A DNA stretch of 61,321 bases, taken from the IMG/VR virus record IMGVR_UViG_3300032134_000002, positions 1-61,321 of that record; one strand, 5' to 3'. The notes below the pieces were generated by a model. The model saw only the letters and a program-made list of their open reading frames with translations. It had not been told where the DNA came from and made no database searches. Position 1 is the stretch's first letter, and every line of letters starts with the position of its first letter. A program made the translations under genes and the position numbers. Shown here piece by piece: positions 22,388 through 30,642 of the stretch. This DNA is from a virus.

Positions 22388-22879
22388 TTATTCCTGATTG
22401 CGAAAGTAATGGCCGTCAAACTCGATGTAATCCACCATCAGATCACGCGCGAAAGCGTCATAGTCAATGTATAACTGCATAAACTCCGGCACATTAGGTA
22501 AATAAATCTCATCGAAGAAGTTTTCTGCGAATTCACGATCTGAGCCCCATTGCCCTTGGTAGCGATCTTCTATATCGTCCAGCTCAATGCCTAGATCCAG
22601 TCCAGCGCAATAGGCTTCGGCGGATAGATGGCTGCTTTCGATTAGATCCATCAACTCCCAAAACTTATCGCTAATATGTGACTCATTTATATAGTCGTCA
22701 GGGATATCCTCCCAATCTTGAAACATCAGTTCGGGGTCATCTTCATCACTATGCAACTCCAAACAGGCTGTATAAAATCCCTCACGGTCGTCATAGTTAT
22801 TTAATGTCATCCACTTGCCGGCTAAAGAGCCGTTGTTGTACTTGGCATAGGTGCCAACGTATATTTGTGCAATCATCAT
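22388..22879 (-). CDS. ardA: ArdA-type antirestriction protein
   Basis: A 163-residue, very acidic protein with the ArdA hallmarks: an N-terminal QIYVGTYAKYNNGSLAGKW segment, then MFQDWEDIP and repeated acidic helices. ArdA mimics DNA and blocks type I restriction enzymes. Length is close to the usual 165 or so. GAGG lies 7 nt before the first of two consecutive ATGs. It is the first gene of its unit; no operator is evident upstream, so it may not be repressed like the others. Early expression would protect incoming phage DNA. Confidence 0.92.
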   Translation of the reverse strand: MMIAQIYVGTYAKYNNGSLAGKWMTLNNYDDREGFYTACLELHSDEDDPELMFQDWEDIPDDYINESHISDKFWELMDLIESSHLSAEAYCAGLDLGIELDDIEDRYQGQWGSDREFAENFFDEIYLPNVPEFMQLYIDYDAFARDLMVDYIEFDGHYFRNQE

Positions 22880-22911
22880 GGGTAATCCTCGGTTAGTTCA
22901 GCATGGATAGC

Positions 22912-22943
22912 TGGGCGTTGTGCGCTGTGCGTTGTGCGCTGGT
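22912..22943. repeat. 32-bp dispersed repeat, copy 2
   Basis: Identical to 22339-22370. It lies 33 bp upstream of the ArdA start, at the edge of the gene-free repeat region. Confidence 0.8.
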
Positions 22944-22982
22944 CAATGTTCTATTTGCGACGTTGGACAGGAGATTTGTCCA

Positions 22983-23402
22983 TTTGCTGTCCCAAAATGG
23001 CATTTGCTGTCCCAGATATTACTTTGATGAATGGTTTAGGTGGTTAGTATACAGTAATATGGATAGTAGTCTGGTCAATTGGTATGACCCTTGGATAATC
23101 TCCTGTCCCAAACGGCGATTTGCTGTCCCAAAAGGGCGTTTGCTGTCCACAACGGTAAACTCGGAAATAGTGATACTGCTCGCTAGCCCTGTGATACCAA
23201 GGGTTTCAGAGCGTCGTAAAATCAGGTATCATTGTGGACAGCAAATGAAAAAAGGGCCTAATTTGCTGTCCACGCTACAGTCCGCTGGTGGCAAGGCTTT
23301 CAAGCGCATCTGGACAGCAAACCACCTTTTTTATTTCTTATATTCATGAAAAAACAGTGTCTATGGAATAACCAGTATACTGAAAGTCAAAAACTGCTGT
23401 CC
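22983..23402. repeat. Iteron-like TTTGCTGTCC array; candidate replication origin
   Basis: Exact TTTGCTGTCC cores start at 22983, 23003, 23119, 23139 and 23262 on the plus strand and are inverted at 23236-23245 and 23312-23321. Degenerate copies start at 23099 and 23393. Neighbouring copies are phased at exactly 20 bp (22983/23003 and 23099/23119/23139). The copies at 23236 and 23262 form a perfect 13-bp inverted repeat (23235-23273). The surrounding stretch 22880-23642 has no credible gene. Phased iterons with a hairpin near an AT-rich tract are typical of initiator-dependent origins. Confidence 0.7.
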
Positions 23403-23594
23403 ATGATAATGTCGACATTATTTGAACTTTGTATGTAGCACTAAGGCTAGAGGCCAATTTAGGTACGTTAGTGACCGCTAACATTGAACGGTCATTCAAT
23501 ATAAAACTGTTCAAAACGCGACATTCGTTGTCCAGTGGCCAGCGCCCGGCGATCCGTGCCCATTGTGCAGGGCCTGGCAGTGTGACCGGGGCAT

Positions 23595-23617
23595 AAAAAA
23601 AGGGCCCCGAAGGACCC
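23595..23617 (-). terminator. Intrinsic terminator
   Basis: On the minus strand GGGTCC-TTCG-GGGCCC is followed by seven T residues, 26 nt after the stop of the gene at 23643. It isolates the gene-free repeat region from leftward transcription. Confidence 0.9.
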
Positions 23618-23642
23618 TCTTACTGTGCACCTTGTGCGTTGG

Positions 23643-24332
23643 TTAGATCAAGTGCGCGGTGGTCTGTGCCACCTTGTGCAGCTGCACCACGACGTCGTCC
23701 CGTTGGGCGTTGGCCGCGAACTTCGCTTCACTGCGGGCTTGGTTCTCCTGCTTACGGCGCTTCATGTCACGCTCTTTGGTAATCCACAACTCGTAGCGCT
23801 CCTCGCGCGACGTCGTGGGTTCCATGCCGAAGCTCTTGTTGAGCAACACGATGTCAGCGACGGCCTTGTTGTAACGCTCGGAGGCGTTGGTAATGGCCTC
23901 GAACGCCATCTCGTTGACCTGGATCTTGTTTTGATCCGTGTCGCTGGCCACCGTGCTTTGCGCGCCGCTGGCGTCCTGTGTGCCGTACACGCTGCCCGTG
24001 GCGCGCACCTGGACGAGCGACTCAGGGTCACCGGCCACGGACTGCGCACAATACTTCAGCAGCTTCTGGTTACTGTCCATGGCGAGGCCATAGTCGTTGC
24101 CGAACATCTGGTCGTAAGACGCGGGCGTCTGGAACGAGGCGATGTTGGCCCAGTTGGCAATGATACCGAGTTGCGACACGGCGCGATCGGCAATGAAATC
24201 CACCTGCTCTTGCAGATAAGTGCGAAGGGCCTCGGTCAGGGTAACCGTGTCCGAAGTCTCTGCACTCTCTGTCCAAGGTGCGTCGGTGGTGTTGATGTCG
24301 GCAGCAAGTGCCTTAGTAAGTACTTTAGTCAT
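23643..24332 (-). CDS. Hypothetical protein
   Basis: A 229-residue soluble protein; GGAG lies upstream of ATG 24332. Mostly helical, with a basic coiled-coil C-terminus (ITKERDMKRRKQENQARSEA). No known domain. Base composition is visibly richer in G+C than its neighbours and codon choice differs, which suggests separate acquisition. It ends at an intrinsic terminator and overlaps the preceding gene by 8 nt. Confidence 0.6.
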   Translation of the reverse strand: MTKVLTKALAADINTTDAPWTESAETSDTVTLTEALRTYLQEQVDFIADRAVSQLGIIANWANIASFQTPASYDQMFGNDYGLAMDSNQKLLKYCAQSVAGDPESLVQVRATGSVYGTQDASGAQSTVASDTDQNKIQVNEMAFEAITNASERYNKAVADIVLLNKSFGMEPTTSREERYELWITKERDMKRRKQENQARSEAKFAANAQRDDVVVQLHKVAQTTAHLI

Positions 24333-24513
24333 GATGCTTCTCCAATGTATGTTGTGCCCGACGATGGGCGTTGTTGCGAACGAACTGCTCGCGGGTCTGC
24401 GTTGGGAAATCGGCTTCCAGCCCAATGTCCCATCGATACTCTGCTCGGCGTTCCGCTGCCAGCAGCTGCTCTAGGGGATCAGGCCCTAGCCCTTTTGGTA
24501 CGATGTCGTACAT
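24325..24513 (-). CDS. Hypothetical small protein
   Basis: A 62-residue basic, helical protein beginning MYDIVPKGLGPDPLEQLLAA. AAGGAGG upstream of ATG 24513 supports this start. It overlaps the following gene and shares its high G+C. Unknown. Confidence 0.55.
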   Translation of the reverse strand: MYDIVPKGLGPDPLEQLLAAERRAEYRWDIGLEADFPTQTREQFVRNNAHRRAQHTLEKHHD

Positions 24514-24614
24514 GTCATTTACCTCCTTATGCGTTGAATGACACAAGAAAAGGACGAACGCGCAACGTGCCTTGGCACGTTGCGCGCTGTCCCTTGGTCT
24601 CTTACGGTGCATTG

Positions 24615-24758
24615 CTACTGCTCTGCGATCTGCTCCAAGCAGATGTAGCAGCCAATGCAGAAGCAGGCGTACAGCGTTGCACTACGCCCATCGATCGTCG
24701 CCAGCACGGCAGTGAACACCGTGCACAGGCCCAGTGCGCCCCATTTAGCGTTGCTCAT
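24615..24758 (-). CDS. 47-residue membrane peptide
   Basis: Hydrophobic throughout, with several cysteines in the C-terminal half (LYACFCIGCYICLEQ). Its ATG overlaps the TGA of the preceding mini-gene (ATGA), indicating coupling. Function unknown. Confidence 0.45.
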   Translation of the reverse strand: MSNAKWGALGLCTVFTAVLATIDGRSATLYACFCIGCYICLEQIAEQ

Positions 24759-24847
24759 AGCACACCGCCAAGCGTGATGACATAAATGGTGAGCAGTGCG
24801 CCTATGAATAGCAGCGCAGTGATTGAGGTGAAGAGGAATGGTTTCAT
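24755..24847 (-). CDS. 30-residue membrane peptide
   Basis: AGGAG is 8 nt before the ATG. The peptide is one hydrophobic helix (MKPFLFTSITALLFIGALLT onward). Coupled to the next small membrane gene. Probably expressed, role unknown. Confidence 0.5.
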   Translation of the reverse strand: MKPFLFTSITALLFIGALLTIYVITLGGVL

Positions 24848-24881
24848 GACAGTGCTCCTAGCCCACTGGGGGGGTGGGCAT

Positions 24882-24902
24882 AAAAAAAGGGCCCGAAGGC
24901 CC
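24882..24902 (-). terminator. Intrinsic terminator
   Basis: Minus-strand GGGCC-TTCG-GGCCC followed by seven T residues, 5 nt after the stop of the gene at 24908. Confidence 0.92.
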
Positions 24903-24907
24903 AAAGG

Positions 24908-25165
24908 TTAGTAGTTGTGGTGGAAGGTGCCCGCTTTGAGGGCCGTGACGTTGTATGTTTGTGAGAGGTGGTGGTAGCGGGCTTGGCTGACGTGAGCCGA
25001 GTGGGTGTGAAGGAGGTGCTCTTGGAGTTCAAGGTTAAGTAGGTGCAGGGCGTGGGGCAGGGGCAGTTGAGGTTTACGCGTGCGTAGTTTAGTGAGTGGG
25101 TTAGTGAAGGTGGGAAGGGTGAAGGTGGGGATGGTGAGGGTGAAGGTGGGGGTGGTGAGTTTCAT
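24908..25165 (-). CDS. Low-complexity Thr/Leu/His-rich protein
   Basis: An 85-residue protein that starts with repeated TPTFTL/TIPTFTL units and becomes His/Leu-rich. The coding strand is pyrimidine-rich, so the plus strand holds many GGTG and GGG runs. The start is coupled by ATGA to the membrane gene upstream. Its opening resembles that of the gene at 25341 (LTIPSITLTIP), suggesting duplication. Whether the protein is functional is uncertain. Confidence 0.45.
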   Translation of the reverse strand: MKLTTPTFTLTIPTFTLPTFTNPLTKLRTRKPQLPLPHALHLLNLELQEHLLHTHSAHVSQARYHHLSQTYNVTALKAGTFHHNY

Positions 25166-25323
25166 GAGGATTCTCCAGAGTTGTGGGCTGCGGTGTCGAG
25201 TGCGCGGTGCTGTTTGATTGACCAGATGAGGATGAAGGGGAAGACGAAGGGAAAGAGGATGAGGCCGAGGATGAGGCCAATGAGGGTTAAGAAGGCGAAG
25301 GTGAGTGTTTTGATAATGAACAT
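25162..25323 (-). CDS. 53-residue membrane protein
   Basis: TAGGAG is 8 nt before the ATG. Two adjoining hydrophobic segments (FAFLTLIGLILGLILFPFVF onward) then a polar tail. It lies between two low-complexity genes and is coupled to the next. Role unknown. Confidence 0.55.
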   Translation of the reverse strand: MFIIKTLTFAFLTLIGLILGLILFPFVFPFILIWSIKQHRALDTAAHNSGESS

Positions 25324-25340
25324 AGTAGATCTCCTAGCCC

Positions 25341-25496
25341 CTATTTGGGGGCTGTTGCAGTGTGGATTTTAGTTTTGAGGGTGGTTTTGGCTTGGTTGAG
25401 TGTGGTTTTGGCTCGGTTGAGGGCGGTGTTGAGTTGTTGGGTTGTGGTGGGGATGGTGAGGGTGATGGATGGGATGGTGAGTTTGATGGTGTTCAT
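25341..25496 (-). CDS. 51-residue low-complexity Thr-rich protein
   Basis: TAGGAG lies 8 nt before ATG 25496. The sequence begins MNTIKLTIPSITLTIPTTTQ and then has helical repeats (NRAKTTLNQAKTTLKTK). It is the first leftward gene at the divergence of the two arms. Likely related to the gene at 24908. Confidence 0.45.
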   Translation of the reverse strand: MNTIKLTIPSITLTIPTTTQQLNTALNRAKTTLNQAKTTLKTKIHTATAPK

Positions 25497-25510
25497 GGGG
25501 TAATCTCCTA

Positions 25511-25540
25511 AAGTTAAAATGCATAAAGTTAAAATGCATA
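25511..25540. repeat. Tandem 15-bp direct repeat in the divergence region
   Basis: AAGTTAAAATGCATA occurs twice in direct succession in the 264-bp gap between the leftward and rightward arms. Apart from this, the gap holds an AT-rich tract (25690-25730) and the operator at 25732. No gene is evident. Confidence 0.7.
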
Positions 25541-25731
25541 AAGAAATGACGAACGGGGCGAGCGAAGCGAGAAACGGATAGGGGTCCCTTGGGGTAAAAA
25601 AGGAAAACAAGGTTCCAATATCGGAATCGGGGAAGGGGGGTGGTTGTGGGACGGAGTCCCAAACCCAGCGAGCCGGGATCATGGAGTATTATTTTGCAAA
25701 TAATTTTTTTAAATTTTCTATACGTGATACT

Positions 25732-25746
25732 ATAAGCACTGCTAAT
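25732..25746 (+). promoter_or_regulatory. Operator/promoter of the HNH gene
   Basis: ATAAGCACTGCTAAT with a rightward -10 TAATAT (25743-25748) and a weak TATACG -35. A leftward -10-like TATAGT also overlaps it, so it may control both directions at the divergence of the arms. Confidence 0.8.
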
Positions 25747-25763
25747 ATATAGTAGGGCTATTG

Positions 25764-26174
25764 TTGGAAGACTTGCAGAAGAGGCGTGACCAGAAAAATC
25801 GGAGCCAGCAGCGTCGCTATTACAGCGCGGATGGCAGGCCAAAACAGAGTTTCAAGACCGCGAGACGGCGCGCAACGTTAAAAGGACTGGAGTTCACCAT
25901 TACACTCGATTGGATGGTGGATCAGATTGCAAAGCAAGAAGGGCGCTGCGCAATGACGGGGATACTGTTCGACTACACAAAGGACAGACGATACACAAAG
26001 CACCCATACAGTTTAAGTTTGGATCGTATTGACAACGCACAAGGGTATACGCCAGATAACACGCGGGTGGTGTGCGCAATGTACAATTATTGTAAAAACG
26101 TTGCCAGAGACGAGGACGTAGATTTTTTCGCATGGCAATTGATTCAACATAAATTCGGCACTAGACCGAAATAA
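25764..26174 (+). CDS. HNH endonuclease
   Basis: A 136-residue HNH nuclease: RCAMTGILF, then SLDRIDNAQGY, TPDNTRVVC and YNYCKN, the usual set for phage HNH proteins encoded beside terminase. It is thought to aid packaging by nicking or processing DNA with the terminase. No ATG is available before the domain; TTG codons at 25761 and 25764 are the possible starts. The second is preferred because AGGG lies 6 nt upstream. First gene of the rightward arm. Confidence 0.85.
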   Translation: MEDLQKRRDQKNRSQQRRYYSADGRPKQSFKTARRRATLKGLEFTITLDWMVDQIAKQEGRCAMTGILFDYTKDRRYTKHPYSLSLDRIDNAQGYTPDNTRVVCAMYNYCKNVARDEDVDFFAWQLIQHKFGTRPK

Positions 26175-26177
26175 TAT

Positions 26178-26192
26178 ATAAGCAGTGCTTAT
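26178..26192 (+). promoter_or_regulatory. Operator/promoter of the terminase unit
   Basis: ATAAGCAGTGCTTAT, identical to the site at 10836, with TTATAG at its right edge as -10. The predicted start of transcription (about 26201) is 3 nt before the small terminase ATG. Confidence 0.85.
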
Positions 26193-26203
26193 AGGCCAAC
26201 ATT

Positions 26204-26707
26204 ATGGAACTAGCAGAAGACGCTTTTGAAAAAGAAGTAGAGGTGCTACCGAGGTTAACCCGGCAGCAAGAGCAATTTGTGCGCTTCTATTTACTTGGTT
26301 ATTCATCGCAAGAGGCAGCGAGCAATGCAGGACTCGACAAATACCGTGGCGCACAGCTACTAAAGAGCCCTGTAATCCAACGCACGTTGACCCATTTCAG
26401 GAACATGGAGTTTGAAGCGGTCGCAGTGACGCGTGAGAGCATCACCAAACTGTTCTTTGAGGCGCATCGAAAGAGCGGTACATCGACCGAAGAGGTTGCT
26501 GCACTGCGGGAGATCGCCAAGATGCATGGGCTCTACGAGCCACAAAAGATCCAGACGATCAGCGTAAATATCAACTCGGAGCGGCACATTGAAGCAGCGA
26601 CCGACGCAGATTTACTCAAGTTGGCGGGTCTAGGGGATACGCACTTTGATCCTGGTGCAACGGTCGATGGCGAATTTACAGAAGTGGGGGTGGCTGGTGA
26701 CAGTTAA
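26204..26707 (+). CDS. terS: Terminase small subunit
   Basis: A 167-residue DNA-recognition subunit of the packaging motor. LTRQQEQFVRFYLLGYSSQE, then AASNAG is the typical N-terminal HTH of phage TerS, followed by helices for oligomerisation and a C-terminal acidic tail. No clear Shine-Dalgarno is present and the predicted transcript starts at the ATG, so translation may be leaderless. It overlaps the large subunit gene by 11 nt. Confidence 0.85.
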   Translation: MELAEDAFEKEVEVLPRLTRQQEQFVRFYLLGYSSQEAASNAGLDKYRGAQLLKSPVIQRTLTHFRNMEFEAVAVTRESITKLFFEAHRKSGTSTEEVAALREIAKMHGLYEPQKIQTISVNINSERHIEAATDADLLKLAGLGDTHFDPGATVDGEFTEVGVAGDS

Positions 26708-28496
26708 AGACACGAAAAAATGTTCGTTTTGCAATGAAGAACGTCCGTTGACGCTGTTCAGCAATGAAAAAGCTCAAACGGTCTGCCAGAAGTGCAAGAA
26801 TTTCGGTGATCGCCGTGCCTATCAGGCCATCATCAAGGACCCGAAGCGTAAGTGGGAGTTCTTGAAAGAAAAAGAAGATGAACATAAGGCTCGGGCAGCG
26901 GAAATGAACGTGAAGCTGCATAAAAAACGCGTAAAACAGTCGGAACGAGACACGTTGGAAAAGCAAGACCTAGGCAAACAGCCTGATTTCAAAGACGACG
27001 AGGGTGTTTTTGACCCTCAGATGGCGGCGAAGGCCGAATTAGCGAAGCGCGAGCTGGCTCGGAGGCACCTGTTGCCCTTTGTGCAACGGTTCAACGAGCA
27101 GTACATCCCGGGTTGGGTGCACAAGGACATTTGTTTGCGCCTTGAGCAGTTTTCAGACGACGTTGCGGCTAAAAAGTCACCGCGTTTGATGCTGTTCATG
27201 CCGCCGCGCCACGGAAAATCCGAATTGGCGTCAAAAACCTTCCCTGCATGGCACCTTGGGCGTTACCCAAATCACGAATTCATTGCCTGTTCCTACTCTG
27301 GCTCGTTGGCCATGGGGTTTTCGCGCAAAGTGCGTGGTCTGTTGCGTGATACGCAGTACCACTCGCTGTTTGAAACGCGACTTGACCCTGAATCGCAGTC
27401 CGCTGAGCAATGGCTAACGTCCGTTGGCGGTGGTTACACCGCAGCGGGTGTAGGTGGTGCGATCACAGGTAAGGGTGCCCACATTTTAGTCATCGATGAC
27501 CCCGTAAAAAACCGCGATGAAGCGGAATCGGCGGTGTCGCGACAAAGTGCCAAGGACTGGTACACGTCAACGGCCTATACACGTCTCTCACCGGGCGGTG
27601 GCGTACTGGTGATCCTAACCCGTTGGCACGATGATGACCTCGCAGGCTGGCTCCTAGAGCAGGAGAAAGACGGCGGCGACACATGGGAAGTGATCAAGTA
27701 CCCCGCCATTGCCGAAGAGGACGAAAAATACCGCCGTAAGAACGAACCATTGCACCCTGCACGGTACGATTCGGACGCATTGATGCGGATTCAGAAGGCC
27801 GTCGGTCCCCGTGACTGGTCAGCGCTGTATCAACAAAACCCAGTTGCCGACGAGGGTGATTATTTCAAAGTTGGCATGTTCAAGTACTACCGCGAGGGGC
27901 TGCTCGATAAGAAAAAGCTCAAGGTGTATTGCGCATGGGACCTTGCGATTGGTAAAGCGGACCGAAATGACTTCTCAGTGGGCGTCGTGGTGGGCATTGA
28001 CCAAGACGACAAGATGTATGTCATGCACGTTGAGCGTGGTAAGTGGGACGGTTACGAGTTAGTGGAGAAAATCCTCGACGTTTATGAGGAATATCGCCCA
28101 TCGATCGTTGGTATAGAACGAGGTCACATCGAAATGGCCCTTGGTCCGTTCCTACACAAGCGCATTGCAGAGCGAAAACTGCATGAAATGTACGTGAAAG
28201 AGTTAAAAACAGGGCGCAGAGACAAAGAAGCTCGTGCCCGTGCCATCCAAGGCCGGATGCAACAGGGAATGGTGTTTTTCCCCAAATTTGAATTGTGGAA
28301 TGCAGGTCTCATGGCCGAGATGCTGCGTTTTCCAAACGGTGTACACGATGACCAAGTCGATGGCTTGGCGTGGGTCGGACTCATGATGTCCGAATTCAGC
28401 ACCGTAGTAGATAAAAAAGAGTCCGCCCCATCGTGGAAAGACAAACTCCCAGGATTATTGGCCCCGAACCACCGTAAATCAGCGATGAGTGCATAG
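26697..28496 (+). CDS. terL: Terminase large subunit with N-terminal zinc ribbon
   Basis: A 599-residue packaging ATPase and nuclease. Walker A is PPRHGKSEL near 169, Walker B HILVIDDP near 264, and the RNase H-like nuclease residues are in AWDLAIGK (near 414), VGIERGH and HDDQVDG (near 549). Unusually, the first 35 residues hold CSFC and CQKC, a zinc ribbon (Cys9, 12, 30, 33), joined by a charged helical linker of about 80 residues. The start is taken as GTG 26697 with GGGGGTGG upstream, overlapping terS. A start farther out would lie wholly inside terS. Confidence 0.93.
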   Translation: MTVKDTKKCSFCNEERPLTLFSNEKAQTVCQKCKNFGDRRAYQAIIKDPKRKWEFLKEKEDEHKARAAEMNVKLHKKRVKQSERDTLEKQDLGKQPDFKDDEGVFDPQMAAKAELAKRELARRHLLPFVQRFNEQYIPGWVHKDICLRLEQFSDDVAAKKSPRLMLFMPPRHGKSELASKTFPAWHLGRYPNHEFIACSYSGSLAMGFSRKVRGLLRDTQYHSLFETRLDPESQSAEQWLTSVGGGYTAAGVGGAITGKGAHILVIDDPVKNRDEAESAVSRQSAKDWYTSTAYTRLSPGGGVLVILTRWHDDDLAGWLLEQEKDGGDTWEVIKYPAIAEEDEKYRRKNEPLHPARYDSDALMRIQKAVGPRDWSALYQQNPVADEGDYFKVGMFKYYREGLLDKKKLKVYCAWDLAIGKADRNDFSVGVVVGIDQDDKMYVMHVERGKWDGYELVEKILDVYEEYRPSIVGIERGHIEMALGPFLHKRIAERKLHEMYVKELKTGRRDKEARARAIQGRMQQGMVFFPKFELWNAGLMAEMLRFPNGVHDDQVDGLAWVGLMMSEFSTVVDKKESAPSWKDKLPGLLAPNHRKSAMSA

Positions 28497-28498
28497 CT

Positions 28499-30595
28499 AT
28501 GGCAAAGAAGACGAAGACCGATCCCCTTAAAGAAGGCAAGATTGTAGAAACAAACTGGGCTCGGTACGTTCGGGCACGAGATGCAGGTCATCTCGACTAC
28601 ATAAAGACCGCAATGAAATGCGACCGATACTATCGGGGCGAGCAGTGGGACCAAACAGACATTGATGCGTTGGATTCAGAGGGTCGCCCACACCTAACGA
28701 TCAACACCATTTTGAGTACTGTTAACACCATACTGGGGGAGCAAGCCTCTAAACGTGCTGACACGCAGTTCAAGCCCCGACGTAACTCCTCAGATGAGGT
28801 TGCGGCAGTGCTCACCAAACTGTACATGCAGATTAGTGACAATAACCAGTACGATTATTTGGAAAGTCAGGTGTTTTCTGACGGTGTAATCCAAGATCGT
28901 GGCTATTTTGACATCCGCATGAATTTCGATGACCACATCGAGGGCGAAGTGCAGGTCACGGCGGAAGACCCACTGGACATTTTGCCTGACCCGGACGCCA
29001 AGGACTATGACCCAACCACATGGAATGAGGTGATTAAGACCAAATGGTTGAGTTTAGACGACATTGAGCAGCAATATGGCCAAGAAAAAGCCGACCGACT
29101 GCGCACAATTGCCGAAAATGGCGAGCATTTAGGCCGTGATTCAATGGATGTAGCCGAGGCACGCGACGTGACCTACGGTGACACCATGAATAGTGAGGTA
29201 CGTGGGGGTGATTTTGACGATAAACGCACCCTGAAAGCCGTCCGAGTGGTCGAAAGGCAGCACAGAAAACTGGTAATGACCCCACATTTTGTTGATCCAA
29301 AGACAAAAGACATGCGTCAGGTGCCAGAATCCTGGGACGAGGAGCGCACGGAGCTGTTTGCCAAGGAATATGGCCTAGGCATGCTTAAAAAGCTGATTAA
29401 AAAGGTCCGGTGGACCATCACAGCGGACAATGTTGTGTTGCACGATGACTGGTCACCTTATAAAAACTTCACCATTGTGCCTTACTTCCCTTATTTTAGG
29501 CGTGGTAAGCCATTTGGTATGGTTCGCAACCTGCTTTCGCCTCAAGAACAGCTGAACAAGATCAGTTCACAAGAGCTGCACATTGTGAATACCACAGCGA
29601 ACAGCGGCTGGATCGTGGAAACAGGCTCGTTAAACGGGATGACCTCGGACGATTTGGCAGCGCGCGGTGCCGCAACGGGTCTAGTACTTGAGTATAACCG
29701 TGGTTCTAGTGCTCCAGCGAAGATCTCCCCGAACCAAATCCCAACGGGCCTTGATCGTATTGGTATGAAAGCCGCCAATAACATCAAAGAGATCTCAGGC
29801 GTGTCTGATTCAATGCTGGGTCAGGACAGCGCAGAGGTGTCAGGTGTAGCGATTCAGGCCAAGCAAAATCGTGGTCAGATCCAAATCCAAGTGCCACTGG
29901 ATAATTTAGCCAAGACACGCATGTATGTTGCCCAGAATATCCTGTGCCTAGTGCAATCGTTCTACTCCGAGGAGCGCGTAATCCAGATTACCCGTGACGA
30001 CGACCCAATGAAACCCCGCGAAGAGATCGTGTTGAATCAAATGACGCCAGAAGGCGAAGTGATAAATGATATGACCGTCGGTGAGTATGACGTGGTAATT
30101 GCAACCATGCCAGCGCGTGACAGTTTCGACGAGTCCCAATTCGCGGAAGCCTTGCAACTACGTCAGGTGGGCATCGCGATTCCGGACGACGCCATTATTG
30201 AGTATTCGCATTTGCAGCGTAAAGGCGAATTGGCCAAGCGTATTCGTATGTTGACCGGTGTTGAACAGTCACCTGAACAGCAAGAAGCCGCACAGATGCA
30301 ACAACAAATCCAAATGGAACAGGTCAAGTTGGAGCTACAGAAGCTACAAGCCGAGGCTGCAAACCTTCAGTCGCAAGCCATGCTCAATACGGCGAAGGCA
30401 AACGACTTAGAAACGCAGCCTGACAAAGAAATGGCTGAACTAGAACTTCGTATGGAGCAGAAGCGACAAGAACTGGATGTCCGTATGCAGCTGGCCGAAT
30501 TATCCTCGATCCAAAAACAGCAAGCATCCGAGACCCAAGCAACCACCAAGATCGCGGCAGAGATGATGCGGCTCGGTGGTCAACAAGAGGCTTAA
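28499..30595 (+). CDS. P22-type portal protein
   Basis: A 698-residue portal that forms the dodecameric DNA channel at one capsid vertex. It starts 3 nt after the terL stop. The N-terminal YYRGEQWD, GRPHLTIN and NTILGEQ motifs, the SDSMLG/SGVAIQ-type segments and the overall length match P22-type portals. The last 130 residues form a long Gln-rich coiled coil, as in the barrel of P22 gp1. Confidence 0.93.
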   Translation: MAKKTKTDPLKEGKIVETNWARYVRARDAGHLDYIKTAMKCDRYYRGEQWDQTDIDALDSEGRPHLTINTILSTVNTILGEQASKRADTQFKPRRNSSDEVAAVLTKLYMQISDNNQYDYLESQVFSDGVIQDRGYFDIRMNFDDHIEGEVQVTAEDPLDILPDPDAKDYDPTTWNEVIKTKWLSLDDIEQQYGQEKADRLRTIAENGEHLGRDSMDVAEARDVTYGDTMNSEVRGGDFDDKRTLKAVRVVERQHRKLVMTPHFVDPKTKDMRQVPESWDEERTELFAKEYGLGMLKKLIKKVRWTITADNVVLHDDWSPYKNFTIVPYFPYFRRGKPFGMVRNLLSPQEQLNKISSQELHIVNTTANSGWIVETGSLNGMTSDDLAARGAATGLVLEYNRGSSAPAKISPNQIPTGLDRIGMKAANNIKEISGVSDSMLGQDSAEVSGVAIQAKQNRGQIQIQVPLDNLAKTRMYVAQNILCLVQSFYSEERVIQITRDDDPMKPREEIVLNQMTPEGEVINDMTVGEYDVVIATMPARDSFDESQFAEALQLRQVGIAIPDDAIIEYSHLQRKGELAKRIRMLTGVEQSPEQQEAAQMQQQIQMEQVKLELQKLQAEAANLQSQAMLNTAKANDLETQPDKEMAELELRMEQKRQELDVRMQLAELSSIQKQQASETQATTKIAAEMMRLGGQQEA

Positions 30596-30642
30596 AAGCC
30601 CAAGCATGTAGTACTTTAAAATTAATATAACTTGGAGGCCCT

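Noticed and set aside
22903-23349. Open frame of 148 codons on the plus strand
   Set aside because: It runs through the TTTGCTGTCC repeats and hairpin, lacks a Shine-Dalgarno and has no protein-like composition; the region is better explained as noncoding repeats.
22983-23402. CRISPR array
   Set aside because: The repeat core is only about 10 bp, occurs in both orientations and has 10-bp spacing within groups; no cas genes are present. The Cas4-like nuclease at 7337 belongs to the phage replication module.
25369-25842. His/Pro/Thr-rich frame of 157 codons on the minus strand at the arm divergence
   Set aside because: It overlaps the well-supported 51-residue gene in another frame, crosses the promoter region and reflects the low-complexity tract.
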